DNA of 64,000 nucleotides from Pampus argenteus. Its lineage: Eukaryota > Chordata > Actinopteri > Scombriformes > Stromateidae. Each line of letters starts with the position of its first letter. The first letter of the stretch is position 1. The position numbers and the translations under genes were made by a program. The notes below the pieces were generated by a model. That model had not been told where the DNA came from, searched no databases, and saw nothing but the letters and a program-made list of their open reading frames with translations. The stretch is taken from assembly GCA_036937835.1 (NCBI GenBank), contig CM072879.1, positions 7,248,501 through 7,312,500 of the forward strand. The letters run 5' to 3'. Shown piece after piece: positions 50,462 through 63,828 of the stretch.

Positions 50462-51700
50462 CCGTGTGAACAGAGAGTTTCTGCAGGCGTTTGGTTCTTG
50501 CTGTTAATGGCGTGAAGTTAATGGATCACAAAGAGCCAAACATGGAGGGCTTTTCATATCACAAAGTGGACTGGTGACCTACTGCTGTGCCAACAGCCCG
50601 CTGGTGTTACTGGGCCTGACGTCAAACGCCACCTGACGCGCCCACTCAAGGCTGCGTCAAGTGAAGACCGGAAGATAGTTACAGACCGGAAGCAAGGATT
50701 TGGCCTTCAACATAAAAAACATCAAACGTGCATTTCACTGATGGCTTTTTCATGAAAGATGGAAAAAAAGACGTTGCACACACCTTTAAAAGAATAGTGG
50801 CACTACAAGCAAGACATATATCAATCATTTTGGTAAACTGACCCTTTAAATTTTCATTTTCTTTTGTAATAAATGATCAGACAATTCAGACATTTTCCCT
50901 GGGTCACTAGCATTGACTTTGAACACTTCTTCATAAGGAAATATCACTGCTCACATCTGGTTTACACTAACTCGTAATTATTTAACTGTAATATAATAAT
51001 GGTAAAATTGTTTCTATCACATATCTCATACATTAAATGCAGGGCAAGATGTTTTTTAAGCCTCCAAAAATCCAAAGTTAAAGGGCAGTAGGCTATATCT
51101 GTGGCTACTGAATGATTCTGAAAAGACAGACAGAGTTTCTATTTCACAGTTTGTGAAGTGGCCTGAATGCTGTTACTTTGAAGGCCAGTTGGCGTGATTC
51201 CGGTGCACTTTGGGTAATTTGACAGAGTTGCCTCACAGGGGGAGGAGGGCAATCCCTGCTTTTATTTTTCTTTCCAGACGGCCACGGCTGAGCACAAAAA
51301 CAAACTTGAACCAGACGGGCTCTGGGTCAACACTTGAGCTTATGTCCTCGTCTGAAGAGAAGGAACCGAAGACTTATAACTGAAGAGATTTTAATCTTCA
51401 TATTTTTTTTTCCATTGTTGGAAAAAAACAAAACAAAAAAACGGAAGGACTCTGCCAATGAAAAAAACCCCCCAACCATTTGGAAATTAAAATATACGTC
51501 AGTGAGTGCGCACTTTACGCACAGGACGCACCGTGAAACTTTGAAGATGTTGGATCACTGATGTTGTTGTTGTTGTTTATGTGTTAGGCCATATTTCTCG
51601 TCGTTGATGTCTACACTTCAAGACTCACTGTAACCATGTGTCGTGGCTAAAAAAACTTTACAGCGCACTCAATCTTGAGGAGGTTAGCCCTTTAAACAGC
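50462..51700 (+). other. mturn-znrf2 interval with znrf2 5' UTR
   Basis: No gene is seen between the mturn poly(A) signal and the znrf2 start. The stretch from about 51270 is likely znrf2 5' UTR. It carries a 4-codon upstream frame (ATG TGT CGT GGC TAA, 51636-51650) about 50 nt before the main ATG. A GTG-initiated N-terminal extension is possible in frame but is not needed. Confidence 0.5.
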
Positions 51701-53233
51701 ATGGGGGCCAAACAGAGCAGCCCCGTATTCGATGGCAGAACTCGGGCTTATTCCAGCTCCGATCTCCCATCTGGGAACTCCAGCGGAGGGGAGAGGATTG
51801 CGGGGTTTAGGTACACCAATGGACCAGATGGCCCCAGGATCCGATACACTGGAGGGGGGCCAACCAACTCCGGGCTCAGTATACCGGTCGGCGGCAGGTC
51901 GGGGTCACACGTACTCAATCAAAGTCTGGATAGCAGGGATGGTGAGGACGAAGGCCAGCTGCCACCTGAGGGCCACAGGTTGCTGATAGGCTCCCTACCT
52001 GCTCACCTGTCCCCTCACCTGCTGGGAGGTAACGCAGAAGTTATTATAAATACACAACTTTCACATGTTGTGTATTTACTAGTTACTCAGTGTCTTTGGT
52101 CATATATTATTTCATCTCTGATTTTGTTTATTCATTAAGTACAGCTGCTGTGAACCAGTATTGAGTAGAGACCAAACAGTGCATGACGTTACTTTATGTT
52201 ATCTATTGTAATATTTATAGTGTGCTCATTGTTCTCAGTATCTTTATCTTAATCATCAGTCATCATGTGCAATTACTGTAACGTCCCTGGTCTTCATACT
52301 GTGTCTGCGGTAGAGTATGAGGTCAACATATGTTACTTCATACAGGTTACGTTATGATACATTCCTACATCACAAATTGCTGTCAAAGTTGCTTAGTATT
52401 TTTCCATTTGACATGTGATACCTGGCACATTGCAATAGCTGTCTAATGACTGAGCTCTTTGTTTGGCACTTCTGCTTGTATTGTAGCCACAGGTGGCTTT
52501 TCTGTACGTCTTCTTTAAGAGTCTTTCTTCTTCGCTTCTCCTCTGTCTTGCAAAACTGCCCTGTTTTTCACTCCGGCTGAGAGGGAAGAGTGCATTATGT
52601 AGGTCAGCAGATAAGAGCTTCCTGCTGGTTACGCATTGTCTGACACACACACACACGCACACACACAAACACACATGCATACACACAAACTTCCTGAATT
52701 CACAAGTTTAACTGTATCTATCTAAACTGTTGAGCTGTATCCAGACCAGACCGCAACAAAACAGGGCTGTAAACTGACATAACAGGGCCGTTATAACCCT
52801 CGTGTGTTTTATAAAACAAAAATATTTTGTGTTTCCTGAATCCCTGCATTGCTGTTTGGGCTTTTTGAAAATGACGCATGATCCAGTTTCCTCAGTTTCC
52901 TCATCTATTACAGTGTTTTCTTCAAAATTTCCCTGATGAGGAAGTACAGTAATAATAAGTCCTCAATAACCTTTGCTCTTCAGACACATTTGATTGCGGC
53001 TTGCTGTCAGGCCTGACATCGTGTCCGTAGGCTTTTCCTATTTTCTCACCTCCCGTACACTACACATGACACAAACATGAGCTTCTCTGCAGACTCAACA
53101 GCCTGCATATATGGTGCATTGTTTTAACACCGAGGTGTTATAATGTTAAAACAGGAGACTAGCATATGTCAGGTCAAGCAGCTCCTGCTCTACTAACTTT
53201 TGTGCAGCTTAGTTTTTCTAGTTAGTTTGGAAT

Positions 53234-53285
<52 letters not shown>

Positions 53286-55688
53286 TCAGCAAAGAAGAAA
53301 GTTTGGGTAAGCAGATTGTAACAGATTGTTTACTGAGGGCTGGTAGATGCATGGAGGTGTTGGGTTATGTCAGGCCGTCTAAGATCAAGCTTATGCAAAC
53401 AGTCTCACGCCTCTCTTGTGTACATATCAATAAAAGGTTATGAGAGAGATGTTGGCACAACTGGCTCCTCATTTTCCTGTCTTTGTGTTTCCCTCCTCCC
53501 AGGATTCCACTGTCCGGTTTGCTCCAAGTTTATGGCATCGGATGAAATAGAGAAGCATCTGCTCATGTGTTTCAGCAAAACACGCCTCACCTACAACAGT
53601 AAGGAAGACTCCCATGTTTGCCATTGAAATATTATATTACTACTACTGATGCAAACTGCTTTATTTACTGTTGGGGTAGTTTGATATAATAAAAATGTGT
53701 CACGTTTCATAGTTTGTATGTAAAGTCTTAGCCTGCAAAGTAACAAGGCTGTCACATACGTGTATTAAAAAGGTACAATGTGTGACTCTGTAAATACAGT
53801 GGAAGTATAAAGTAACACAGAATGGAAGTATTGAAGTAGTACAACCACTGGAAAACTGTACTGACAACACATTCAACTGCTGCTTCTGTCTTCCCTTCCT
53901 TTTTTTTATTGGCAGTTATTGTTTCTACAACTTCATCCTGAGGATTATAAACAGTTTAATATACAAAGTCCTGCATCAAATCATTTCCAGTAAGAACGAA
54001 AGATAAGATAAAAACGCACCTGTACTTGACGTTGCACAGTACGACACGAAAAGGTCAAAACAAGTGTAACTGTGATGCAGCTGCTAACTGTGTGTGTGCA
54101 CCTGTGAAGTGTACACACACACGCACACACACACACATAAACACTCCTACATGAGCAAACACATCTCGTCTGCAAAAACACGCAGTTGTCACAGGCGGCA
54201 GATTGCCCCTTATCTTTAAATGTTAATACGTACATGCGTGCACGCTTGCACACACCCGAAGCAGCATGCATATTACTGATAGATATACTGTGCATATGCA
54301 GCTGACATACTGTACAGTGTGTTTTAGCTTATCACAGACTTATCAAGCATATTCAATCATCTCTTTATCCTTCACATAACTCATGTAAATTTAAAAAACA
54401 TTTGAATAAATACTGTATGTGTTCTACAGACTTTATTTTAACGTGTGTGCATCGGAGGCTACAGACAGTCGTAACAGATGGTAGTCCTAGTTACTCCCAT
54501 GCCTCAGGTATTGACACTAGGCCTTTTCATAAATGAATATGCAGATGTGACCTGTGACACAAGCGGAAAACATCATCATCTGTTCTTAAGATAATGTTAT
54601 TTTAAAAAAAAATATATCATGAAATTGTATTCCTCAAATACATAACCTATTCCCATTAGAGATTGCATGTTTCCCAGCAGAAGGGATACTAGTTCTCATC
54701 TCTCACAGATGATGCCTGGTGTTCTGGGAGCAAAGCTTGAACAGATTGTTATGCAGGATTCAATTACTAAACTGAACATTTGATACACGGTTGGGTGTGT
54801 GTGTGTGTGTGTGTGTGAGGCTGCATTTTGCTCATTTTGTCTGTGTCCATATTGTCTTTCTCAGAGGACATCCTGTCTAGGGATTCTGGAGAATGTGCCA
54901 TCTGTTTAGACGAGCTGGAGCAGGGAGACACCATAGCCAGGCTGCCCTGCCTCTGTATCTACCATAAAGGGTAACTAACAAACACGATGCATCAAAAAAA
55001 CAAAAAACAAAAACAAAAAAGATTGCAGGTGGATTTACTCTAGTTGAACAAACAAATAAAATGCACAGTTGCGACATCCAGAAGTTACCTGAAATTGATT
55101 CTTAACTTCTGATTTTAATACATGATAACACTAGATTTAAGTGGTGATGCCAGAGCGCGCTGTGTAGGAGTCTGTTACAAACTGATGAACTGAGATGAGA
55201 TGATTGATTCAACTCTAATGTTTGTATGATAAATAAGAAGCTATACCAGCACCAGCCGGGTAGCGTATCTTAGCATAGGGTAGAAGCTAGGTGAAGCAGG
55301 TCATGTTAACACCTAACAGTCACAGAATCAATAAAACCAGATGGACCGTAATGTGGTAATTACTGAACTTTGGTGGATTTTGTTGCCTTTGGACAGGTTA
55401 GCCATTTCCCCATCTCTAGTGTTTGTGCTAAGCTAAGCTAACCGGTTGCTTGCAGTAGATATTTAACCGACTATCAGTCTTCTCATCTAACTCTTTTCGA
55501 GACATTGAATAAATGTAAATCCCTTGGGTTTTATTTTGTGTGTCTGTAATCCATGAATAAATTAAATCACAATATGTCATATATTATTAACTGAATGTAA
55601 TTCAAACACATCCTCCTCTTCCTGTTTCAGGTGTATAGACAAGTGGTTTGAGGTGAATCGCTCGTGTCCGGAGCATCCTGCCGACTAG
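51701..55688 (+). CDS. znrf2: Zinc and RING finger protein 2, E3 ubiquitin ligase
   Basis: ZNRF2 is a membrane-anchored E3 ligase of endosomes and lysosomes linked to mTORC1 and synaptic function. Four exons join in phase to 195 residues: 51701-52028, 53503-53598, 54865-54970 and 55631-55688. The N-terminus MGAKQSS is an N-myristoylation signal and fixes the start. NGRTRAYS-like DGRTRAYSSSDLPS and LIGSLPAHLSPHLLGG identify ZNRF2 rather than ZNRF1. Residues about 111-132 form the C2HC zinc finger (CPVCSKFMASDEIEKHLLMC). The RING follows: CAICLDELEQGDTIARLPC, then CIYHKGCIDKWFEVNRSCP. The end EHPAD is the family terminus. It is shorter than human ZNRF2 because the Ala/Gly-rich N-terminal region is reduced. 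Confidence 0.96.
53235..53283. repeat. (CA)n microsatellite in znrf2 intron 1
   Basis: About 24 CA copies, 220 bp before exon 2. Confidence 0.97.
55250..55520. repeat. Half-copy of the fold-back repeat family
   Basis: Lies in znrf2 intron 3. It contains gttgcctttggacaggttagcc, gtgctaagctaagctaacc and atcagtcttctcatctaactc in the order I know from this dispersed percomorph repeat. Only one arm is clear. Confidence 0.5.
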
Positions 55689-56545
55689 GAGCTTCACGAG
55701 TACAGTTTCGATCTACTGTACGTCACTGTGGTCAACTGTGTGCCCTGACCACATCCCAACACTGTCTGTTCCAGCTGAGCGTCTGCGCTCATCAGGGATT
55801 GTTAAAACATTATTGTCAACAGGATTATTCATATTGCCTCACAGGACTTTTGAGATATTGGTGTTAACTGTGGGGATGTTCAAAGAACCACTGTTGGAGA
55901 TTGTTTATGTCTCCAGAAAAAATAAATGAGTCCTCCTTATTACGCCCCCTGCTGGCTGAAAAGTGGCCTTGTGCAACCTGGGATCTTGCTGAATTGAACT
56001 GTTTTGCTGAACAGGGTGTTTTTTTTTTTATAGCAGAGGACTTGTGTACCCGACGTGGTGGAAGAGTAATGTCTCCGTTCAGTAGAGATTTCAGGTTGAT
56101 GCCTGTTCAGAGACTCAATCCGAAGGCTGAAGGCTGATGTTGTGCAATGTGAAAAAAAAAAAACAGCCATAGAGAATAAAAATATGCCAATATCAGCTTT
56201 AATGGGTGATTACAGTGTTGATGGTAGTAGATTATATTTTATCTGCTTGTTTTTTTTGCAAAAATTGGCTATCAATATTGTTTGTTAAACAATGATATGT
56301 CTTTGACCAAATAGTCTAATGTGAAATAGTCGAGACTTTGTTAATCACTTGGCCCTTTCGGAAGCACAGTAATGTGATTGTGTAGTTTAGTGGTGGAAAA
56401 AACTAGGCAAATATAACATTGATTCATACTCTCTCTCTAAGGAGTGCCATAATATGCTGCTATGTCATAGACTGGAAAGTTTTCTTATAACCTTTGAACC
56501 TTTGTTTATTGTACTTTCTGTTTGTACTGTAATGAATTGCACAAC

Positions 56546-56551
56546 AATAAA
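56546..56551 (+). terminator. znrf2: znrf2 distal poly(A) signal
   Basis: AATAAA followed by a GT-rich stretch (tgttttgtctctatgtc). A proximal AATAAA at 55921-55926 could give a 240-nt 3' UTR, so two 3' UTR forms are possible. Confidence 0.55.
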
Positions 56552-57009
56552 TGTTTTGTCTCTATGTCTTTTACTGGATTTTACTGGATATACTGCGTAA
56601 ACTATTAAATATGTTAAAACTTAATTTATATACTTATTTTTATCTAATAAAAACGTGATATTTCTCGGAACTACAATTTGATAGAGAGAGGACAGTTAAG
56701 TAGATTAATTAAGTAATATTAGCTTTTATGACCATTATATGAGGACATTAAATTGACTAGAGAAATTCACCTTGTACATTACATAAGTATATATTCTAAT
56801 CCTACATAAAAATAAGTTGTATTTCTGTGCAGTATATGACCATTTTGTTTCCACATGAGGTTTTTGGGTAATAATTGGGTATGTGATTTAATGTCTTATT
56901 CATTTATTTAATCTTATTCATCTGTAAACGTGTCATTGTTTACTTTTATTGTCACTGTTTACATTTTCCCCCGCACTTGAACGTTTCATCACAATTTTAC
57001 GTCTAAAAA
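56552..57009. other. AT-rich spacer between znrf2 and txnl4a
   Basis: No gene or structured element is seen. Confidence 0.6.
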
Positions 57010-57205
57010 AAATTTATACGTGACGTAAACACGTTGCGTGATGACGCAATGCGTGGTCTGCGTACAGCAACGTACCACTTACGAAAAGATACATTTACTG
57101 GCAGCAACAGCTAACAGCATTTAGCTTTATATTTGTTTTAACCAGCTAAGTGTTACAACGCAAACCATTTATTTCACTATATAAGACTTTCCGTTGTGTT
57201 TTAAG
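57010..57205 (+). promoter_or_regulatory. txnl4a: txnl4a promoter and non-coding exon 1
   Basis: A GTAAGT donor at 57206 after ttttaag, and a tttttccag acceptor ending at 57438, define an untranslated first exon spliced 28 nt upstream of the ATG. Upstream are two CRE/ATF-like octamers, TGACGTAA at 57021-57028 and TGACGCAA at 57042-57049, in a short CpG-rich patch. No TATA box is visible, as expected for a housekeeping splicing gene. The transcription start is not determined. Confidence 0.5.
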
Positions 57206-57465
57206 GTAAGTGTTTACGCGTAAATCTTTTTAAATTCCCAACTAGTTCACCCTTTCTCCTGCTAGCTGTCGACAATTCAAGCTTGCTAGCTCGCCAGCTA
57301 ATGTTAGTGTCACCAGGCTAACTGCATGTTCACACTCACACTAATGACCAGAAACACTGATTTTACTGGATTTTGACTAAACGTTACTGTGCCTGCCTTT
57401 CAAGTTATGTGAAGTAAGAGTCACATGTGTTTTTCCAGACTGGAAATCGACAGTAAACGGTCAAG

Positions 57466-59296
57466 ATGTCGTACATGCTACCACATCTCCACAATGGCTG
57501 GCAGGTTGACCAAGCCATCCTGTCCGAAGAGGACCGAGTCCTAGTGATCCGCTTTGGACACGACTGGGACCCAACATGTATGAAAATGGATGAAGTTCTG
57601 TACAGCATCGCTGAAAAGGTTTGATTAGTTTCATGCTTCATCTTCTCTGTGTTATTAGCTTTACTTACAGTGATCGTTTGATGTCTAAACATGCTGCATT
57701 CATCATGCTTACATTCAACCAACATATGAGACCTGCCTCCCAGACGGTTGTCAGTACAAAGGTTGCAGGTTCTCTGGTTTCTATCCAGCCCTTTAAATCT
57801 TCTAGTGACCTTGGCATTTCTTTTTTTGTTCACTCTAAATTCTTCAGTTGATGTTCTTACACATGTGTGTAAACCAGACATAAAACAAACCAATCATTCA
57901 GTATCTGCTTAATCTGCAAGACCCATGGCCACACGCATAACCCCAAATTCACGTTCAGACCTAAACCTTTAAGTATAATATACTTTTGTTTTGTTATTGT
58001 TTGTATTATATATTAAACTAGCAGAAAATAGACTACAAATGCCAACAGGCTGTTATTTCCAGGTGTCCCTGCAATAAAACAATTATGGTGTATGTTGGTG
58101 GGCTGGAAAAAAACAGTATGGTGTATTAATATTATAAAAGTAACATTATGATACACAGTACTTAAGTCAGAAACTATTAATTGCACTGGCACAGCTACTA
58201 ATTGCCATCAGTTGCTCTAAATGATTAAATGAGAGCTTATTTTACACTTACAGAAAACTTTAATGATGCTTCAGTATTACTAAACAAAATGCTTACTTGT
58301 AAAATTCCCACAATCATCTGGGTCCAACAGGAGAGTTGTTGTGTTATTTTGTCAGCTGAAAATCTTATGGGGTAGCATGTGCAGGTCCCTCTTTAGGAAG
58401 ATGCCTCACTATTTCGATTGGTGTTCGTTGTACTTGGCAGTGTTCTGCTGATTTTACACCCTAGATTCTCATTACAGTATGTTATGTTTGCATATGCTGC
58501 TCTCGGTCAGCAATTTGTAGACCCATTTTTAAGGACATGCTGGCCAAAGCTATTAAGGCTGTTAAAAAGCTGACACACTCAGTAATTTCCTAGAGATGTA
58601 AGTAATCACACTGACGTGGTGAGAAACTTCAGTTAATGAAAAGACAAAGGTGGTTTGCGGCAGTGCATGGACAGTGTCTTCCAGTTGAAAGTCTACGTTT
58701 TTAAGTGTTGGTTGTCGATTTAAGTGTCATGTAAAGAATGCAGTCACTTAACACGCGTGGTAATGTGAACACGGTTAAAGAAGATAGATTTGATAATCCC
58801 GCAAATGATCTTTCCTTGTTGTGCTGTTCAGTCCGTTATGATGAATACACGTTGCTGTTCAATTTTCTGTATTGTTGTAATGATATTATGTCCATATATA
58901 TTTATATATATATCATGACAGGTAAAGAACTTTGCAGTCATCTACCTGGTGGACATCACAGAAGTGCCTGACTTCAACAAGATGTACGAGTTGTACGACC
59001 CCTGTACCGTCATGTTCTTTTTCAGGTGATGCCCTCAATATCTTCAGTGTTAATGTTATTTAAATGATGATTATGCTGTCATATTGATATGTTACTTGAT
59101 ATTGGTATTGTGTTTTTTTTCCAGAAACAAGCACATCATGATTGATTTGGGAACCGGCAACAACAACAAGATCAACTGGACAATGGAGGACAAGCAGGAG
59201 ATGATAGACATTGTGGAAACTGTGTACCGAGGAGCAAGAAAGGGAAGAGGTCTGGTGGTGTCTCCGAAGGATTATTCCACAAAATACAGATATTGA
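57466..59296 (+). CDS. txnl4a: Thioredoxin-like protein 4A (DIM1, U5-15kD)
   Basis: TXNL4A is a core U5 snRNP protein that acts in B-complex formation during pre-mRNA splicing in the nucleus. Three coding exons join in phase to 142 residues, identical in length to human: 57466-57618, 58922-59025 and 59125-59296. The fold is thioredoxin-like but lacks a redox CxxC. The sequence is almost invariant: MSYMLPHLHNGWQVDQAIL, VIRFGHDWDPTCMKMDEVL, VIYLVDITEVPDFNKMYEL, CTVMFFFRNKHIMIDLGTG, and the end VVSPKDYSTKYRY. Only conservative changes from human were noticed (for example Leu for Val in EEDRVLVIRF, Thr for Ala in KINWTMED). It is distinct from TXNL4B. Intron 1 of the coding part has a weak GTTTGA donor. 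Confidence 0.98.
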
Positions 59297-59521
59297 TTCT
59301 TTTTTTTTTTTTCTTTTGTGATATTTTGTGACACAGCAGAGAGACTACAGGTTACAGAAGTCAAGGAGCATCTTTTTTAAAATGTCTTTTTGCGGGTGAA
59401 ACTGGACAATTTTTTTTTTTGTGTGTGTAGCTTAATGTTCAATTTCTTCAAGTTTTTTTAAGACTTATTTCTAGAAAACGGGTTAAGAAATAATGTAAAC
59501 AGCATCATATTTAAATGTTGT

Positions 59522-59527
59522 AATAAA
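59522..59527 (+). terminator. txnl4a: txnl4a poly(A) signal
   Basis: AATAAA 226 nt after the stop codon in a T-rich 3' UTR. Confidence 0.75.
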
Positions 59528-61807
59528 CATGGATGATGTATATACCTATGAAAGATTTTTGTTGTAGGTCATTTCGCTTGTTGCCAGCTGTCTTTTCAGT
59601 AATGTGTTTACAGTTACTTATACAGCCATAGGATGAATGTAGCCAATGAAATCAATTTTTGGTAGTTAGATGAGACAAACTTGACTTGACTACAATTACA
59701 TAAGTCATTATGTGCTCTAGCATTGCTAGACTAGGGTTGGGCTCATCTGTACTGTAAAGAGCGAGTATAGAGTTCCTGCAACTCACACTGTTGTAATGGA
59801 GGCTGAATTTATCGACAGTCAACCTAATGGTCATGTTTAAGTAGTTGTACTATAAATTGTGAAGAGTGTAGGATAGCCAATTTGTACCTGAATCTTGAGA
59901 AATATCTGGATCTTGTAACACCTTAATAAGATTTTGTGCCATAATGGGAATAGACAGTCAAAAGAAAGAGGTCCAGTATATTTAACACATTTAGCGATTT
60001 CATTCCTCTTATTCAGCAGTAAGTATATACAGACAGGTGACAAATTAAAGGAAAAACCTGAGTGCTACAGTGAGGGGATCTGGTGACTGGTGTTATGATG
60101 TGGGGGGATTTTGCTGGCATGGTCTGGGTCCACTCAGCTCCAGTGAATGTTTGGAGCCAGGGAGTGCATTTCCCTTAAAGCTCCACTAGATGGATACAAA
60201 GATATTTGGCTGATTTAACTTGAACAGTGTCAGTCTGCTGATGACATTGTTATAATACCAACGATTGAGACTGCCTAATTCACATTGTGTGATCTATCAG
60301 TACAAAGTCTATTGACCAGGTATGCTACATGTGTGTACACGTGTTCAGTAGCTCTAAACATATATAATCGAAAAACGTATACAAAGATTGAAAACTCATT
60401 ACCGGTAATAGGAATTTTTAAAAAAAAGTTACATTTGTTTTCATAAGAAATGCTACCAAGTTCCACAATACTTAGACTCCCTGAACATAACCAACCCGTT
60501 GTAAAACAGTACTATGTAGGAAGATAAAACAGGACAATTAATCCAGATTTTCAGTCCTCCACTGTGTACTTTGTGTCCTCAGTTTTTCTCATTAACTGCA
60601 AACCCTGCCAGTGGTCATCCATCAGAAGGAAAATGATAGAGAAACAAAAGCTTTAGAAATAGAGCAAAAAAAAAAGAGGAGAAACCAGATAATAAAGTAT
60701 AAGCATTTGGGGAGAGTGAGAGTATCAGTAGATGTGCCTCATTAATATCCTTTAGCTGTCAGCTCCATCTCTTACAGTTCCTTATAACCAGACACCACAC
60801 ACTGCACAGGAGACAGAGTCCAATTTGTTGAGTGATATATGAGGTGAAAGGGGACAAACTCTGTCTCTCTCTCTCTGCCTGTTTCATTGTGTGTGTGTGT
60901 GTGTGTGTGTGAAACAGAAACAGAGACAGAGAGAAATCCTCTCCAGAGTAAACAGCCTGACCTCTTCACCTCTCACGAGTGAAACGAGTTAGAAATCACT
61001 TGGGATAAGACCTTCAATCTCCACTGCAGTATGCTGGTCATTTAAGCCAGTTTTCTGTACTGTATATCTCTGTTGTTGAAATGCCTCCCAAAGCTCACCT
61101 CTCTCGCCGACTGGTTGTAACTACCCCAGAACGCCAAAAAAAAGGGATGACTGAACGACAGCTGGCCATCGAAATGAAATGAGGGAGAAGCAGAAGGCGC
61201 GAGGAGAGAGGAGGCCAATAACTACTCTCTGTGGCTGCTGCAAAAATAAAACACTTTGACCACACTTGGCTGCTCGTGAGTAAAAACCACATAATCTGTA
61301 GAATATTAACTTCTCAGAAAACAGAAAAAAGGTTGGTTGTTTTTTTGTTTTTTTTTTAAAGCATAACAAGGTGAAAGCTGGAGCTATAGGGTGACCTCAT
61401 AGCAGTAATGTGTGTACTCTGGCAGCCATGAGTGTATTTACAGTTCAAAATAAACTAATATCCTCATCTTTCCGAGTGTGTGGACCATGTTGAGGACCCA
61501 TATACACCCCCCCGCCCCCCAGGCCTTCCATGTCCTTTCCACTTACATTAACCTACAGTCTGGCATGCCTTCTTCTTTGTCCGGCCTGTCCCTGCAGGGC
61601 CCATGTACACCATTACTGTGCCATTGGCCTCATACGGAGTGTGGGGCCAAAGGCCGCCTCCATTGGTCCATTATAATTCACATTATCATGCATTGTTGTT
61701 CCCTATTACTGTTAATCAGCTCAGCCTCAGGGGAAAGGGAGAGGTCTGGACAACTTATTGGGAAACTCCAGTCTAGACACATATGGAGACGTGGCGGGAT
61801 ATGTGTG

Positions 61808-61840
<33 letters not shown>

Positions 61841-63758
61841 AATGACAGAAACAAGAAGGTGGAGTTGTTTTGCCTATAGTCTATATAGGGAATATGCATC
61901 TTACCCCTAAAGCTGTGGTAATCCAGGATCTGTTGTTAACTGATAGCGTTTATATGGATCTGCACAAAGAGGGTGCAGGCCGACCACGAGGATCATTTGG
62001 GTGCCAAAGGGGAAAACATGCTGGCATCCCTCCATCCGCTCTCCTGTATTCCTTTCTCCCTCCCTTTTTTTCCAGTCTATCAGAGGCCATGTGGATGCAC
62101 AACATGGGGGGAAGGGAGAGGGGGGCAGTTGCCAAATTCTGGGACACCCCACCCCCTACCCCTGCAGCATCCCCCTATTGGCATTGATACAGACACACAC
62201 TCACATGCACAAACACTGCCTTAACCTCTTCTCTTTACTCATTAGCTGTGTAACTGTGGTCTCTACGCCTCATCCAACTCTGCGTCATTTTCTTTTGGGC
62301 CACTGGAATTCTTAAAGTCAGTCTCACAGTCAGCCTGGATCATTGCCTTGAGTAACGTGTAGAGGTAAAGTAATACAAAGCGAAGTGTGGGATCCTTCTT
62401 CACAGACAACGTGTCTATGAGTTCACCCAAGGCCTAAATAGTTTAATCTTAGTACTGAGTCTTATATCGCTTACCAATAGCATCATTTTCTGTTCAGATA
62501 TATGCACGAACACAGTTATACTGTCAGCATATCTCCATAAGTGTAAATCTGTGACCTCGTTCTTGCATGTCCTTAGACCTAAGGACGTGCAGGAACAAGT
62601 GAGAGATGACCATAAACTCCATCTCTCCTCTTGGGTTATATCACACAGCCTCTTTACATAACCGACACACCAGGGAGATTCATCTCACTCTCTCATCAGT
62701 TGTCATTCCCTAATTCCTTCAAAGGGAAAGCCAACTGAGAGACATGATAGTGACATAGGAGAGATAGTTCACTGTTATATATGTATATGTTCCGAGAGGA
62801 GAGATGATGAGTAAAAGCTTATCTCCAAACTTTCTCCTATTCATTAATCTGATCTATTTGTCTTCTTTCTTCGTAGATCTGCTCTGTTGTGTGGGCTTTG
62901 GTTTGGGTTTGACTTTTGTCCCTGTGGGAGAATAACTCAGTGTAAATAAGTGTTGCTTACAGGTTGGTAGAGATTAATAAGAGCTGATGTTTCCTCCTGA
63001 TGATATGCTGAAACAAACACACACACACACACAACAACCTTACATCCTACACCATTAAACAACCCCCTGCTTGCCACCTTACATAGATGCTGACACACTT
63101 TGCAGCCGTTTGTTGGTTTAATTCCCATCTCGTCCCCCTTTGCGTCTGTCTTTTTTACTCCACTCAGGGACCTGTGACTAAATGGATTTGCATCTCTCCT
63201 CTCGCATCATTCCCGAAGGAGTGTCATCCCTCCATCTGCCACAAAACGAGAGGTCTATTTATCTTAAGTCAGATACCAGTCCACCGAGAGGAGGTGTGTT
63301 TATGTAAGTCTGTGGCAACGTGGAACGCTGATGTGTGCTGCACACACGCTGAACAAACACACATGGATCACACTAGGCCTCTCGCTCTACTACGCATGCA
63401 CCTCCATTCATGGCAGGTGCCTCCATTCAGATGCTTCAAGCCCAATTAGCACCTGCCTGGTCTTTGCAGGCAGAACAGGCCTCCTGCCACACAGGGGGTG
63501 AGAAATGCTCCAGCTGAACCAACAGAACCAGCACGCACACACGTGCACACACACGTGCACGCACACACGCACACACACACACACATGCGTGCATGTTGGG
63601 TTTCCATCTCTTCAGGAGACATTACATTAACTTACATTAATTTCCTGGAGACTTATCCTAACCTTAACATAACCCTAAACATACTTCAAGTCTTCTTCCT
63701 AAATTCAATGATTTCATTAAGGGGACTGGACACACACACACACACGCACACGCACACG

Positions 63759-63828
<70 letters not shown>

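Noticed and set aside
61478..62315. Cluster of 100-130 codon frames at the right end
   Set aside because: No motif, overlap of several frames, pyrimidine- and CA-rich composition; no splice-supported model.
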